Counted from the first letter of the stretch, positions 36,697 to 46,778 are shown. The stretch: 64,000 nt of DNA from Parvibaculum sp. (GCA_017642695.1 JAEPQD010000001.1:1108764-1172763), one strand, 5' to 3'. Notes: generated from the sequence alone by a model not told the origin. Numbers and translations: made by a program.

Positions 36697-37548
36697 TCAC
36701 TGCGCCGTCTCGCCGGTATCCGCCTGGCCGGTCAGCGGACTCCCCTCGCCGCGAAACATGATGCGTCCATAGGAGACGGGCATCAGCCGCTGCATCCAGT
36801 CGATGATCTTCGCATCGATGCCGATCAGGATTCGCGGCTTGTTCTTCGCGATGCCGTTCACGATCACGCGTCCCGCCTTTTCCGGCGTCGTCATCGCGAG
36901 CTTGTCGAAGCCGGACGCCGCGTCCTCGCGCGCCGTCGCCTGCGTGCTCTGCAGGAAGCGCGCATTGCGCACGATGTTCGTCTTGATGCCGCCCGGATGG
37001 ACGCAGGACACCTTGATCTGCGTGCCCTTCATCTCGTGTCGCAGCGCTTCCGTAAAGCCGCGGATCGCGAACTTGGCGGAATTATACGCCGCCTGCGTCG
37101 GTACGGAGATGATGCCGAACACGCTCGACACGTTGACGATATGTCCAGCGCCCTTTGCCTGCATCTGCGGCAGGAAGGCCTTGGTGCCGTAGACCATGCC
37201 CCAGAAGTCGATATTCATCACCCATTCGAAGTCCTCATAGGTGAGCTCGTCCACGCGCGCGATCTGCGCGACGCCCGCATTGTTGACGACGATGTCGGCG
37301 CCGCCATGCGTCGTCTCGATCTCCTGTGCGAAGGCATAGACCGCGTCGCGGTCGGCGACGTCGAGAAGATAGGTCGTGACCGGTGCGCCGATGGCCTCGA
37401 TCCGCTTCGCCGTCTCGGCGAGCCCCGCCCGGTCGAGATCCGATATCGCGAGCCGCGCGCCGCGCCGTGCCAGTTCGAGTGCCGTGCCCCGTCCGATGCC
37501 GCTTGCCGCGCCGGTAACGATAGCGAGTTTGCCCTTGATCTCGGTCAT
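36697..37548 (-). CDS. short-chain dehydrogenase/reductase
   Basis: A 283-residue classical SDR. VTGAASGIGRG (about 11-21) binds the cofactor, VNNAGVAQ is the NAG motif, and IVNVSSVFGI and QAAYNSAKFA supply catalytic Ser and YxxxK. It resembles alphaproteobacterial reductases acting on lipophilic alcohols or ketones. Divergent from an acyl-CoA dehydrogenase gene across 157 nt, and upstream of the ABM gene. Confidence 0.88.
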   Translation of the reverse strand: MTEIKGKLAIVTGAASGIGRGTALELARRGARLAISDLDRAGLAETAKRIEAIGAPVTTYLLDVADRDAVYAFAQEIETTHGGADIVVNNAGVAQIARVDELTYEDFEWVMNIDFWGMVYGTKAFLPQMQAKGAGHIVNVSSVFGIISVPTQAAYNSAKFAIRGFTEALRHEMKGTQIKVSCVHPGGIKTNIVRNARFLQSTQATAREDAASGFDKLAMTTPEKAGRVIVNGIAKNKPRILIGIDAKIIDWMQRLMPVSYGRIMFRGEGSPLTGQADTGETAQ

Positions 37549-37705
37549 GCCAGTCTTGCGTCCAATGCTGTGTGAAACCGCGCTAGACTAGGGAAATTCA
37601 CGCGAATGTCACGCAGCCTTCGCGGTGTTTTCCCGCTCGTTGGACCCGCCCGCCCGCTCCCCTCTATGCTGGCTCAAACAAACGAACTGGAGAGGGAGGA
37701 TTGAA

Positions 37706-38923
37706 ATGCAGGTAAAGCCGATTCCGGGTCTCGATGATGGTATCAACGAGATCAGGCTCCGCACCGCGAAGATCGTGACGGACGACATCATTCCGGCGGA
37801 ACCCGTCCTCTACAAGGGCGGCGGCGATGCCGATGCCGTCCGCGAGCGGATCAAGACGAAGGTGAAGGAGGAAGGCCTCTGGGCCCCGCACCTGCCGGAG
37901 GAATATGGCGGCATGGGCATCGGCTTTCTGAAGCACGCCTACATGAACGAGATCATGGCCTGGTCGCCATTCTCCGCGCGCCTTTTCGGCGTCGTTGCGC
38001 CGAACTCCGGCAACCAGAAGATCCTGCTGAAATACGGTACGCCCGAACAGAAGAAGAAGTGGCTCGAGCCCCTCGTCGCGGGCGACATCGAAAGCTGCTT
38101 CTCGATGACGGAGCCGGACCAGCCGGGCTCCGACCCCTACGCGATCCAGACGCGCGCGGTGAAGGACGGCGATCACTGGGTCATCAACGGCCACAAGTGG
38201 TTCACCTCGAACGGCCGCCGCGCCGACATCGCGATCGTCATGTGCCGCACGGAAGAGAAGGACGGCAAGGGCGGCGTCAAGGACAAGATGACCCAGATCA
38301 TCGTGCCGATGGACACGCCCGGCGTGAACATCATCCGCTCCGTTCCCGTCTGGGGCCACACGCATGGCGATCATTGCGAGATCAAGTACGAGAATGTCCG
38401 CGTGCCCGTCGAGAACCAGCTCGGCCGTACCGGCACCGGCCATCAGGCCGCGCAGGATCGTCTCGGCGAGGGCCGCGTCTTCCACTGCATGAATTCCATC
38501 GGCCAGATGTGGCGTGCCTTCGACATGATGTGCAAGCGCGCCATGTCGCGCGAGGTTCACGGCGGCAAGCTCGAAACCAAGCAGTTCATTCAGGGCTTCA
38601 TCGCCGACAGCTACATGGACATCCAGGCCGCCCGCCTCATGACCATCCATTGCGCACACCGGATGGAGGAAGGTTCCTCGGCCCGCGTCGACATCTCGGC
38701 GATCAAGATCTTCGTTCCCGCCGCCTTCGAGCGGGTGGTCGATCGCGCGATCCAGGTTCACGGCGCGCTCGGCGTGTCGGGTGACACGCCGCTCGCCGGC
38801 ATGTATCAGGGCGCCCGCACGCTTCGTCTTGCCGATGGCCCGGACGAGGTGCACAGGATTGTCATCGCGAAATCCGTGCTCAAGTGCTACCACGATGGCA
38901 TGAGTTGGGATTTCGGAGTCTGA
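37706..38923 (+). CDS. acyl-CoA dehydrogenase family protein
   Basis: A 405-residue flavoprotein with the usual three-domain layout: EEYGGMGIGFLKHAYMNEI, CFSMTEPDQPGSDPYAIQT in the beta domain, and [40 protein letters not shown] at the end. Paralogous to the enzyme at 7192, including the LGEGRVFHCMNSIGQ segment. ATG 37706 has GAGAGGGAGGA before it; the longer frame upstream is not needed. phoR follows 10 nt later, so some read-through into the phosphate regulon is possible. Confidence 0.88.
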   Translation: MQVKPIPGLDDGINEIRLRTAKIVTDDIIPAEPVLYKGGGDADAVRERIKTKVKEEGLWAPHLPEEYGGMGIGFLKHAYMNEIMAWSPFSARLFGVVAPNSGNQKILLKYGTPEQKKKWLEPLVAGDIESCFSMTEPDQPGSDPYAIQTRAVKDGDHWVINGHKWFTSNGRRADIAIVMCRTEEKDGKGGVKDKMTQIIVPMDTPGVNIIRSVPVWGHTHGDHCEIKYENVRVPVENQLGRTGTGHQAAQDRLGEGRVFHCMNSIGQMWRAFDMMCKRAMSREVHGGKLETKQFIQGFIADSYMDIQAARLMTIHCAHRMEEGSSARVDISAIKIFVPAAFERVVDRAIQVHGALGVSGDTPLAGMYQGARTLRLADGPDEVHRIVIAKSVLKCYHDGMSWDFGV

Positions 38924-38933
38924 CGGCAGGCGA

Positions 38934-40259
38934 ATGGCGGCGGCGGAAGGTGCAACAAAGCTCGAAAGGGGCAAGACGTGGCTGCGGGATTTTCTCGCAC
39001 GCTGGACAGGAACCCGCACCTTCATCATCACCTCTGCCGTCGTGTTTCTCGCGCTGGTACTCCTCGACGGGTTGCATGTGATTGCGGCGCTCGTTTCCTT
39101 CGCCGTCGTATCGGGTGTCGCGGCGACGCGCCTCATGGCTATCGGCGAAACGACTCCCATCCGCATCGGGCGAGGCGAGGAGGGAGGACTTCCCGTCCTC
39201 GGGGCGGGTGGTGCGGCGCTCGCGCTGCTGCATCGTCTGCCGGACCCGCTGATCGTTCTCGATGCGTCGGGACGCGTTGTTTTCGCCAATGGGGCTGCCG
39301 AGGCCCTCATCGGCAAGGTCGCCGTCGGCCGGCATGTCGCGACCGTGCTCAGAAGCGCGCCCCTCACCGCCGCAATCGAAAGCGTGACGGCGGACGGTCA
39401 GATCCGCTCCATCGAATATTCCGTGCCGGTTCCCGTTCAGCGGAACTACAGCGCCTATGTAGCGCCCATCGCCGACGAGCCGGCATCGGCGCAGAGGCTC
39501 ATTCTCGTTCTGCTGCGCGACGTCACCGAGGCACGCCGCATCGAGGCGATGCGCGCAGATTTCGTCGCCTTCGCGAGCCATGAACTCAAGACGCCGCTCG
39601 CCTCGCTTTCTGGTTTCATCGACACCTTGCGCGGCCATGCGAAGGAAGATCCGGAGGCGCGCGACAAGTTTCTCGCGATCATGGCTGATCAGGCGACGCG
39701 GATGCGCCGGCTCATCGAGGATCTGCTGTCCCTGTCGCGGATCGAACTGCGCGAACATGTCAGGCCGTCCGACGCCGTCGATCTGCACGGTGTTGCCGAC
39801 GACATTGCCGACGGGCTGACACCGCTTGCCGAACAGCACGGCGTGGAGATCGGGGTCACTGCGCCGGCCGCGCTGCCGAAGGTGCTGGGCGACCGCGACG
39901 AACTCGCACAGGTGGTCCAGAACCTGATGGACAATGCTCTGCGTTACGGCCGCTCCGGCAAGCGCATCGAGGTCTCGCTCGCGCCGGCCGAGAAGGGCGG
40001 TAAACCGTTTGTCAGGCTGACCGTTCGCGACTTCGGCCCCGGCATCGCGAAAGAGCATCTCCCTCGGCTTACGGAGCGTTTCTATCGCGTCGATGCCGCA
40101 GCGAGCCGGGCCCGCGGCGGCACCGGTCTCGGCCTTGCCATCGTCAAGCACATCGTGAACCGCCATCAGGGCTCGCTCTCGATCGAGAGCGAACTCGGCC
40201 ACGGCTCCTCCTTCTCGGTGCTGTTGCCCGTGGCTCCGGCTCCGGTTCGCTCAAGGTAA
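38934..40259 (+). CDS. phoR: phosphate-regulon sensor histidine kinase PhoR
   Basis: A 441-residue histidine kinase. Two close N-terminal membrane helices (about 26-62) are followed by a PAS domain (ALLHRLPDPLIVLDASGRVVFANGAAEALIG, about 95-200) and a HisKA with His216 in FASHELKTPLASLSGF. The ATPase has N (QNLMDNALRYG), G1 (RDFGPGIAKEHLPRLTERFYRVD) and G2 (GGTGLGLAIVKHI) boxes. In the pst-pho cluster it phosphorylates PhoB when phosphate is scarce and is held off by PstSCAB-PhoU. Here it lies first in the cluster, far from phoB. Confidence 0.9.
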   Translation: MAAAEGATKLERGKTWLRDFLARWTGTRTFIITSAVVFLALVLLDGLHVIAALVSFAVVSGVAATRLMAIGETTPIRIGRGEEGGLPVLGAGGAALALLHRLPDPLIVLDASGRVVFANGAAEALIGKVAVGRHVATVLRSAPLTAAIESVTADGQIRSIEYSVPVPVQRNYSAYVAPIADEPASAQRLILVLLRDVTEARRIEAMRADFVAFASHELKTPLASLSGFIDTLRGHAKEDPEARDKFLAIMADQATRMRRLIEDLLSLSRIELREHVRPSDAVDLHGVADDIADGLTPLAEQHGVEIGVTAPAALPKVLGDRDELAQVVQNLMDNALRYGRSGKRIEVSLAPAEKGGKPFVRLTVRDFGPGIAKEHLPRLTERFYRVDAAASRARGGTGLGLAIVKHIVNRHQGSLSIESELGHGSSFSVLLPVAPAPVRSR

Positions 40260-40287
40260 AATATCAGTTTTTCTGACCTTCGCAAAA

Positions 40288-40305
40288 GTGTCACGTAACC
40301 GTCGT
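40288..40305 (+). promoter_or_regulatory. Pho box upstream of pstS
   Basis: GTGTCAC-GTAA-CCGTCGT gives two half-sites with the 11-bp period of PhoB direct repeats (consensus CTGTCAT-N4-CTGTCAT), about 144 nt before pstS. It is the expected control point for pstSCAB-phoU-phoB. Confidence 0.6.
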
Positions 40306-40448
40306 AAACCTTTCGTGACGGCCCGCTAGCGTTCGCCCGCCTGAAGGTTAATGCCACCTGGAATTCACCAAGGAATTCACTCAAGGCTCGGGCGCGTAGG
40401 GGGGCTCAAATGTGGTTGCCCTGTGCCCGGCATTCACATGACTGGAGA

Positions 40449-41489
40449 ATGAACGTGAAACTCAAATCCCTGACGATGGCCGCGACGGTTGCCGTCGCTG
40501 CTTTTTCGGTAGCCGGCGTCGCCCACGCCCGCGACCAGATTTCGATTGTCGGTTCGTCGACCGTGTTTCCCTACACGCAGGCGGTGTCCGAGCAGTTCGC
40601 CAATGAGACGGGTAGCCCCGCTCCGGTTGTCGAATCGACCGGTACCGGCGGCGGCATGAAGATTTTCTGCGGCGGCATCGGCGCCGAACACGCCGACATC
40701 ACCGGCGCCTCGCGTGCGATGAAGGCCTCCGAGTACGAAGACTGCCAGGCAAATGGCGTGAAGAGCATTACCGAAGTGCTGATCGGCTTTGACGGTCTGT
40801 CGATGGCCGTTTCCCGCGATGGCGAGGCCCTCGATCTCTCCAAGGCGCAGCTCTTTCAGGCGCTCGCCGCCAAGGTCGAAGTCGACGGCGAGATCGTCGA
40901 CAATCCCTACAAGAAGTGGAGCGAAATCGACAGCTCGCTGCCCGACACCGAGATCACGGTTTTCGGCCCGCCGCCCACCTCCGGCACACGCGATGCGTGG
41001 GTCGAGCTCGTCATGGAAGAAGGCTGCGAGGAATTCGCCGCCATCGAAGCTCTCGACAAGGACGGCAAGAAGGAAGTCTGCCAGCGCATGCGCACGGACG
41101 GACCCTTCGTCGAAGCCGGCGAAAACGACAATCTGATCGTTCAGCGTCTCGAATCCGATCCGAACGCCTATGGCATCTTCGGTTACTCCTTCCTCTACGA
41201 GAACCAGGACAAGCTGCAGGCGGTCAAGATCGAAGGCGTTGCACCGAACGAAGAGACGATTGCCGACAGCTCCTACAAGGTCTCCCGCCCGCTCTTCTTC
41301 TACGTGAAGAATGCGCATCGCGGCGTGATCCCGGGCCTCAACGAGTTTGTTGCCGAGTATGTCAGCGAAGACTCGATGGGCGACGGCGGTTACCTGTCGG
41401 AACGCGGCCTGATCCCGCTCTCCGCCGAAAAGCGTGAAGCGGTTCGCGAAGCCGCGACCAAGGGCACCGACATGGCGGCCCCGAAGTAA
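40449..41489 (+). CDS. pstS: phosphate ABC transporter substrate-binding protein PstS
   Basis: A 346-residue periplasmic protein with a signal peptide (LTMAATVAVAAFSVAGVAHA, about 7-26). ISIVGSSTVFPYTQAVSEQF is the PstS phosphate-binding start and STGTGGGMKIFCGG the second loop. GPPPTSGTRDAWVELV carries the TSGT..D phosphate contacts. It delivers phosphate to PstCA. The ATG has CTGGAGA before it; an upstream in-frame ATG at 40410 would bury the signal peptide. Confidence 0.92.
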   Translation: MNVKLKSLTMAATVAVAAFSVAGVAHARDQISIVGSSTVFPYTQAVSEQFANETGSPAPVVESTGTGGGMKIFCGGIGAEHADITGASRAMKASEYEDCQANGVKSITEVLIGFDGLSMAVSRDGEALDLSKAQLFQALAAKVEVDGEIVDNPYKKWSEIDSSLPDTEITVFGPPPTSGTRDAWVELVMEEGCEEFAAIEALDKDGKKEVCQRMRTDGPFVEAGENDNLIVQRLESDPNAYGIFGYSFLYENQDKLQAVKIEGVAPNEETIADSSYKVSRPLFFYVKNAHRGVIPGLNEFVAEYVSEDSMGDGGYLSERGLIPLSAEKREAVREAATKGTDMAAPK

Positions 41490-41498
41490 CGAACACTG

Positions 41499-41529
41499 TC
41501 ACCCGGCGTTCATGGTGAGCGCCGGGTGA
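41499..41529 (+). terminator. hairpin between pstS and pstC (partial terminator)
   Basis: TCACCCGGCG (41499-41508) pairs exactly with CGCCGGGTGA (41520-41529), followed by a pyrimidine-rich TCCCCTTTCTATTCTTT. It lies in the 85-nt gap after pstS. Such structures let pstS mRNA accumulate above the membrane genes. Confidence 0.55.
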
Positions 41530-41574
41530 TCCCCTTTCTATTCTTTGGTCTCGGATCTCTCCAGGGCGAAACTC

Positions 41575-42954
41575 ATGTCGGTCAGTCTGTTGTTTGCGAT
41601 CATCATGGCCCTCGCCCTTGTGGGTTACCTTCTCGGCCGGGCCAATGCCTCTGCCCTCAAGTCATCCGGCAATACGCTTCATTCTATCCCGCCCTATCAT
41701 GGCTACTACGTCGCGCTGTGGTGCGGGCTCCCCGCTTTCGTTCTTGTCCTGATCTGGCAGGCGGCGCAGAGCAGTGTCATCGACCAGCTCCTGATCGCAA
41801 GTCTTCCCGCCCATCTGACCGAAGGAGTATCTGCCGCCCGCATCTCTCTTGTTCTGGGTGAGATCAAGAATGTTGCTGCGGGACGCCTCTTCGGGACGCC
41901 GGAGCCCGCGGTGCTCGCCGCTGCCGAGCGCTACGCGTCCATGCAGAGCACGGCGTCTCTCGCGCTTGTCGTATGCACACTTGCTGTTGCCGTTGCCGGA
42001 ATAGCTTTCGCGCGCGCGCGCCTCGCGCCTGACTTCCGCGCCCGCAACAACGTGGACAACATCCTGCGCTGGCTGCTCATCATCTGTTCGGTTCTCGCGG
42101 TCCTCACCACACTCGGCATCATTCTGTCGCTCGTTATCGAGAGCCTCGCGTTCTTCAGCCGGGTGCCAGTACTGGAATTCCTGTTCGGCATGAACTGGAG
42201 TCCGCAAACGCCGATCCGCGCCGATCAGGTAGCGTCGACCGGCGCCTTTGGCGCGGTGCCGGTCTTCTGGGGAACCATCTTCATCAGCGCCATAGCGATG
42301 TTCGTCGCGTTGCCCGTCGGACTCTTCTCGGCGATTTATCTTGTCGAATATGCGGACAAGCGTATCCGCTCAATCGTGAAGCCGCTGCTTGAAATTCTGG
42401 CAGGTATTCCGACCATCGTTTACGGCTTCTTTGCCGTGCTGACCGTCGCGCCTTTCATTCGCGAGTTCGGGTTGTCGCTCGGTCTGGATGTCGCATCCAA
42501 CAGTGCGCTGGCGGCGGGTGGTGTCATGGGCATCATGATTATCCCTTTCATTTCATCCTTTTCGGACGACGCGATCTCTGCGGTGCCTCAATCGATGCGT
42601 GATGGTGCCTATGCACTTGGTGCAACCAAGGCGGAGACGATCCGGCAGGTGTTGTTGCCAGCAGCGCTGCCCGGCATCGTCGGCGGTGTGCTGCTCGCGG
42701 TGAGCCGCGCCATCGGCGAGACCATGATCGTCGTCATGGCCGCCGGGCTTACCGCCACGCTGACGGCCAATCCGCTCGAGGGCGTGACGACCGTGACCGT
42801 TCAAATCGTGACATTGCTTATCGGCGACACGGAATTTGACAGTCCGAAGACGCTCGCGGCCTTCGGGCTCGGCCTCGTCCTGTTCATCTCGACTTTGGCG
42901 CTCAATATCGTCGCGCTGCAGGTCGTCAAGCGCTATCGGGAACGCTATGAGTGA
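41575..42954 (+). CDS. pstC: phosphate ABC transporter permease PstC
   Basis: A 459-residue permease. An N-terminal extension (about 1-170) has helices at 2-20, 42-60 and 120-142, followed by the conserved PstC core with ILRWLLIICSVLAVLTTLGIILSLV. The coupling loop is VPQSMRDGAYALGATKAETIRQVLLPAALPGIVGG (EAA-type). It is longer than E. coli PstC, as in other alphaproteobacteria. Forms the membrane channel with PstA, whose start overlaps by 8 nt. ATG 41575 preferred over a TTG at 41545. Confidence 0.9.
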   Translation: MSVSLLFAIIMALALVGYLLGRANASALKSSGNTLHSIPPYHGYYVALWCGLPAFVLVLIWQAAQSSVIDQLLIASLPAHLTEGVSAARISLVLGEIKNVAAGRLFGTPEPAVLAAAERYASMQSTASLALVVCTLAVAVAGIAFARARLAPDFRARNNVDNILRWLLIICSVLAVLTTLGIILSLVIESLAFFSRVPVLEFLFGMNWSPQTPIRADQVASTGAFGAVPVFWGTIFISAIAMFVALPVGLFSAIYLVEYADKRIRSIVKPLLEILAGIPTIVYGFFAVLTVAPFIREFGLSLGLDVASNSALAAGGVMGIMIIPFISSFSDDAISAVPQSMRDGAYALGATKAETIRQVLLPAALPGIVGGVLLAVSRAIGETMIVVMAAGLTATLTANPLEGVTTVTVQIVTLLIGDTEFDSPKTLAAFGLGLVLFISTLALNIVALQVVKRYRERYE

Positions 42955-44239
42955 TACGACCGCACAATCCGGAAAGCCGAAGGAACGCGCCTGGTACGAG
43001 CCGGACGCGAAGCTCAGTCGCCGCCACGCAGCGGACAGGCGATTGCGCATCTACGGCGTCGCGGCGATCGTCTTCGCACTCAGCATGCTCGCGACGCTTG
43101 TCGGGACCATCGCGATTACGGCGGCTCCCGCCGTTACGCAAACGATGGTCACGCTCGAGGTCGAGGTGCCGGAAGGCGCGGTCGACCCCTCGGATCCGCG
43201 CGGCGGCAGCTACCAGAAGATATTGAACAGTGCCGTCGCACGCATCTTCCCGGAAGTCGATGCGCCGAGGGAACAGCGGGAGCTGCGTCAGCTCTTCAGT
43301 AACGGCGGTCAATACGCCTTGCGCGACAAGGTCGTTTCCGAGCCCTCCCTGATCGGGCAGACATTCGAAATCTCCTTTCCCCTGTCCGATATCGGGGACC
43401 AGCTTCACAAGGGTGTAATCGACCGCGATCTTCCGCGCGAACAGAGGCGCGTCAGCGACGAACAAATTGCCTGGTACGACCGCCTCGTCGCGCAGGATCG
43501 CATTTCAGCGCCGTTGAACTTCGGACTGATCTTCAATGCGGACAGCCGGTTTCCCGAGCTCGCTGGTCTGTGGGGTGCGCTCGTTGGTTCGTTCTATGCA
43601 CTCCTGATCTGCTTCCTGGTGAGCTTTCCGGTCGGCATTTCGGCCGCAGTCTATCTTGAGGAGTTCGCGCCGAAGAATCGGCTGACCGATCTCATCGAGG
43701 TCAACATCAACAATCTTGCGGCCGTTCCCTCCATCGTGTTCGGTCTGCTCGGTCTTGCCGTCTTCCTGAATTTCTTCGGCATGCCGCGTTCGGCGCCAAT
43801 TGTCGGCGGTCTGGTCCTGTCGCTGATGACGCTTCCGACGATCATCATCGCGACGCGCGCCGCGCTGAAGGCGGTGCCGCCCTCGATCCGCGAGGCCGCG
43901 ATCGGCGTCGGGGCCTCGAAGATGCAGACTGTCGGCCATCACGTTCTGCCGCTCGCCATGCCCGGTATTCTGACCGGCACGATTATCGGCCTTGCCCAGG
44001 CGCTCGGCGAAACGGCACCGCTGCTGCTGATCGGCATGAATGCCTTTATCACCGCTGCGCCGGACAGCATGTTCAATCCCTCGACCGCCCTGCCGACCCA
44101 GATCTACATCTGGGCGGACAGCCCGGAGCGCGGTTTTACCTCGCGCACCTCGGCGGCGATCATTGTCCTTCTCGGGTTCCTGGTTTGCATGAACGCAATA
44201 GCGATTTACATGCGCAAACGATTTGAAAGAAGGTGGTGA
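42947..44239 (+). CDS. pstA: phosphate ABC transporter permease PstA
   Basis: A 430-residue permease. An N-terminal helix (about 35-60) is followed by a periplasmic insert of about 150 residues ([13 protein letters not shown] ... [12 protein letters not shown]). The core follows with [34 protein letters not shown]-type helices and the coupling loop [36 protein letters not shown]. Overlaps pstC by 8 nt, implying translational coupling; pstB starts 1 nt after its stop. Confidence 0.9.
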   Translation: MSDTTAQSGKPKERAWYEPDAKLSRRHAADRRLRIYGVAAIVFALSMLATLVGTIAITAAPAVTQTMVTLEVEVPEGAVDPSDPRGGSYQKILNSAVARIFPEVDAPREQRELRQLFSNGGQYALRDKVVSEPSLIGQTFEISFPLSDIGDQLHKGVIDRDLPREQRRVSDEQIAWYDRLVAQDRISAPLNFGLIFNADSRFPELAGLWGALVGSFYALLICFLVSFPVGISAAVYLEEFAPKNRLTDLIEVNINNLAAVPSIVFGLLGLAVFLNFFGMPRSAPIVGGLVLSLMTLPTIIIATRAALKAVPPSIREAAIGVGASKMQTVGHHVLPLAMPGILTGTIIGLAQALGETAPLLLIGMNAFITAAPDSMFNPSTALPTQIYIWADSPERGFTSRTSAAIIVLLGFLVCMNAIAIYMRKRFERRW

Positions 44240-44240
44240 C

Positions 44241-45104
44241 ATGACAACCCTGGATACCACTGAACCATCTGGAATGATCATGACCAAGACGGCGGACAAT
44301 ACCGGTACTCTCGCAAAAGCGGCGACCGCCGCCCGCGCCGGGGAGCACGAAACCAAGATTTCGGCGGCTGGTGTATCGGTTTTTTACGGAGAGAAGCAGG
44401 CGCTTTTCGACGTGACCATCGATATTCCCGCTCGTCAGGTCATGGCCTTCATCGGTCCGTCAGGTTGCGGCAAGTCGACCTTCCTGCGGTGCATCAACCG
44501 CATGAACGACACGATCGATATCTGCAGCGTGAAGGGAAGGATCGAGATCGACGGCGCTGACATCTACGACCCCAAGATCGACCCGGTGCTCCTTCGTGCG
44601 CGTGTCGGCATGGTGTTCCAGAAACCGAACCCTTTCCCGAAGTCGATCTACGACAACATCGCCTATGGCCCTCGCATTCACGGTGTGGCGAAGGCCGGTT
44701 CGGCCATGGACGAGATCGTGGAGACGAGCCTGCAGCGTGCGGGCCTCTGGAACGAGGTGAAGGACCGTCTGCACGAGCCGGGAACGGGCCTCTCCGGCGG
44801 TCAACAGCAGCGTCTTTGCATTGCGCGCGCAATCGCGGTGAACCCCGACGTGATCCTTATGGACGAGCCCTGTTCGGCGCTCGATCCCATAGCGACCGCC
44901 AAGGTTGAGGAACTGATTGACGAACTGCGCACGCGATACACGATCGTGATCGTTACGCACTCCATGCAGCAGGCGGCGCGCGTCTCCCAGAAAGCTGCCT
45001 TCTTCCACCTCGGCAACCTGATCGAGGTCGACGAGACGGACCGCATGTTCACCAATCCGACCGACCAGCGCACGCAGGACTACATCACCGGCCGCTTCGG
45101 CTGA
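44241..45104 (+). CDS. pstB: phosphate ABC transporter ATPase PstB
   Basis: A 287-residue ATPase. Walker A is GPSGCGKST, then the PstB-typical [12 protein letters not shown] and [20 protein letters not shown]. The signature is [14 protein letters not shown], Walker [14 protein letters not shown], and the H-loop [12 protein letters not shown]. About 35 extra residues precede the domain. ATG 44241 has AAGGTGGTG before it. Powers PstCA. Confidence 0.93.
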   Translation: MTTLDTTEPSGMIMTKTADNTGTLAKAATAARAGEHETKISAAGVSVFYGEKQALFDVTIDIPARQVMAFIGPSGCGKSTFLRCINRMNDTIDICSVKGRIEIDGADIYDPKIDPVLLRARVGMVFQKPNPFPKSIYDNIAYGPRIHGVAKAGSAMDEIVETSLQRAGLWNEVKDRLHEPGTGLSGGQQQRLCIARAIAVNPDVILMDEPCSALDPIATAKVEELIDELRTRYTIVIVTHSMQQAARVSQKAAFFHLGNLIEVDETDRMFTNPTDQRTQDYITGRFG

Positions 45105-45150
45105 CCGGAGCGAGTGAACGGATGCCACGAGGCCAACAGGAGAATTCGGT

Positions 45151-45867
45151 GTGAGCCAGCATACGGTAAAATCCTTCCAGGAAGAGCTGGACGCGCTCGC
45201 CGCGAACATCGCCCAGATGGGTGGTCTGACGGAGGCGCAACTGGCGGCGTCGATCGAGGCGGTGGTCCGCCGCGACACGCAGCTCGCCGAGCGCACGATC
45301 CGCGAAGATCAGCGTATCGACACGCTTGAGGCGGATATCGAGGCCCATGCGATCCGCATGATCGCGCTGCGCCAGCCGATGGCGACCGACCTCCGCGAAG
45401 CGATCGCGGCGATCAAGATTTCGATTGATCTCGAGCGCATCGGCGATCTTGCGAAGAACATCGCCAAGCGCGCGATGGTCGTGCAGAACGATTTTGAGGG
45501 AGCGAATCGTCTCATTCAGGGAATTTCCCGAATGGGCCGTCTCGCCCAGCGGCAGCTCAAGCATGTGCTCGATGCCTATTCGAGCCGCGAGGCGCAGGCC
45601 GCGATGGAAGTATGGCGCGACGATGAGGAAATCGACGCGATGTACAATTCCGTCTTCCGCGAACTGCTGACCTACATGATGGAGGATCCGCGCACGATCG
45701 GCGTTTCCACCCATTTGCTTTTCGTTGCCAAGAATATCGAGCGTATCGGAGATCACGCGACGAACATCGCGGAAACGGTCAGCTATCTCGTCACCGGCGA
45801 ATGGGTGAGCGACGAGCGCCCGAAAAGCGATACGACGAGCACCACTGCGGTAGATACCGGCAGCTAG
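45151..45867 (+). CDS. phoU: phosphate-signalling protein PhoU
   Basis: A 238-residue protein of two three-helix PhoU repeats. Each carries the metal-binding E/D pattern: DLRLAIAAIKISIDLERIGDLAKNIAKRA-like in the first and HLLFVAKNIERIGDHATNIAE in the second. It couples the state of PstSCAB to PhoR. GTG start at 45151, with AGGAGAATTCGGT before it. Confidence 0.92.
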   Translation: MSQHTVKSFQEELDALAANIAQMGGLTEAQLAASIEAVVRRDTQLAERTIREDQRIDTLEADIEAHAIRMIALRQPMATDLREAIAAIKISIDLERIGDLAKNIAKRAMVVQNDFEGANRLIQGISRMGRLAQRQLKHVLDAYSSREAQAAMEVWRDDEEIDAMYNSVFRELLTYMMEDPRTIGVSTHLLFVAKNIERIGDHATNIAETVSYLVTGEWVSDERPKSDTTSTTAVDTGS

Positions 45868-45883
45868 AGGAGGCTATTTCGCT

Positions 45884-46705
45884 ATGGGAATAACGCTTGC
45901 CCGCCGCGACGAACAAGGTCAGGCTTCAATGGACAGCATGGAAAAGATTCGGCCCGTGCCGCAAGACACGGAGCAGGAACAGCTTGAGCGCAGCCAGTTC
46001 GAACGCAGAATGAAACCAACCGTAATGATCGTCGAGGATGAAGAAGCCCTTTCGACGCTTCTTCAGTACAATCTCGACAAGGAAGGCTACAGGGTTGTCG
46101 CCGCTGCTGATGGCGAGGAGGCTGCACTTCTGATCCGGGAAGTGACGCCGGACCTGATCCTGCTCGACTGGATGCTGCCGGGGCTCTCCGGCATCGAACT
46201 TTGCCGCCGTCTGCGCGGTCGCCCCGAAACCCGCAACGTGCCGATCATCATGATCACCGCGCGCGGCGAGGAAACGGACCGCATTCGCGGTCTCGACACG
46301 GGCGCCGACGACTATGTGACGAAGCCCTTCTCCATGACCGAATTGCTGGCGCGCATCCGTGCGGTCATGCGGCGCATCCGTCCGGCGCTGACCGAAGATC
46401 TCGTCACTTTCGGCGACATCGTGATCGACCGGGCGGCGCATCGCGTACGCCGGGGCGAGCGCGAGGTTCATCTCGGGCCGACCGAATATCGTCTTCTCGA
46501 CCACCTGATCCAGCACCCGGGCCGCGTCTTCAGCCGCGAGCAGCTTCTCGACGCCGTCTGGGGATCGGATGTCTATGTCGAGGCGCGGACCGTCGACGTT
46601 CATGTCGGCCGGCTGCGCAAGGCGCTGAACGGCAAGGGCGAGAAGGACCCGATCCGTACCGTTCGCTCGGCTGGCTACTCACTGGACGAACAGTTCCACA
46701 ACTAG
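45884..46705 (+). CDS. phoB: phosphate-regulon response regulator PhoB
   Basis: A 273-residue OmpR-type regulator. The receiver domain begins MKPTVMIVEDEEAL at residue 43, with phospho-acceptor Asp95 in LILLDWMLPG and Lys in DYVTKPF. The winged helix holds GPTEYRLLDHLIQHPGRVFSREQLLDAVWG and EARTVDVHVGRLRKAL. The AGGAGG before 45884 supports the long start, giving a 42-residue charged extension not found in E. coli PhoB. The alternative start at 46010 (231 residues, family-length) has no clear ribosome site. Confidence 0.92.
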   Translation: MGITLARRDEQGQASMDSMEKIRPVPQDTEQEQLERSQFERRMKPTVMIVEDEEALSTLLQYNLDKEGYRVVAAADGEEAALLIREVTPDLILLDWMLPGLSGIELCRRLRGRPETRNVPIIMITARGEETDRIRGLDTGADDYVTKPFSMTELLARIRAVMRRIRPALTEDLVTFGDIVIDRAAHRVRRGEREVHLGPTEYRLLDHLIQHPGRVFSREQLLDAVWGSDVYVEARTVDVHVGRLRKALNGKGEKDPIRTVRSAGYSLDEQFHN

Positions 46706-46746
46706 GCGCGGCATCGTGTTGCCTGCCACAGGCTCCCGAACGAGAA

Positions 46747-46778
46747 AGCCGGCACCTGCGTTTCCGCAGATGCCGGCT
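46747..46778. terminator. bidirectional hairpin terminator between phoB and gcrA
   Basis: AGCCGGCA (46747-46754) pairs with TGCCGGCT (46771-46778), and CTGCG with CGCAG inside, around a TTTC loop with one mismatch. On the minus strand TTTCTCGTT follows, favouring termination of gcrA; it may also stop phoB transcripts. Confidence 0.65.
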
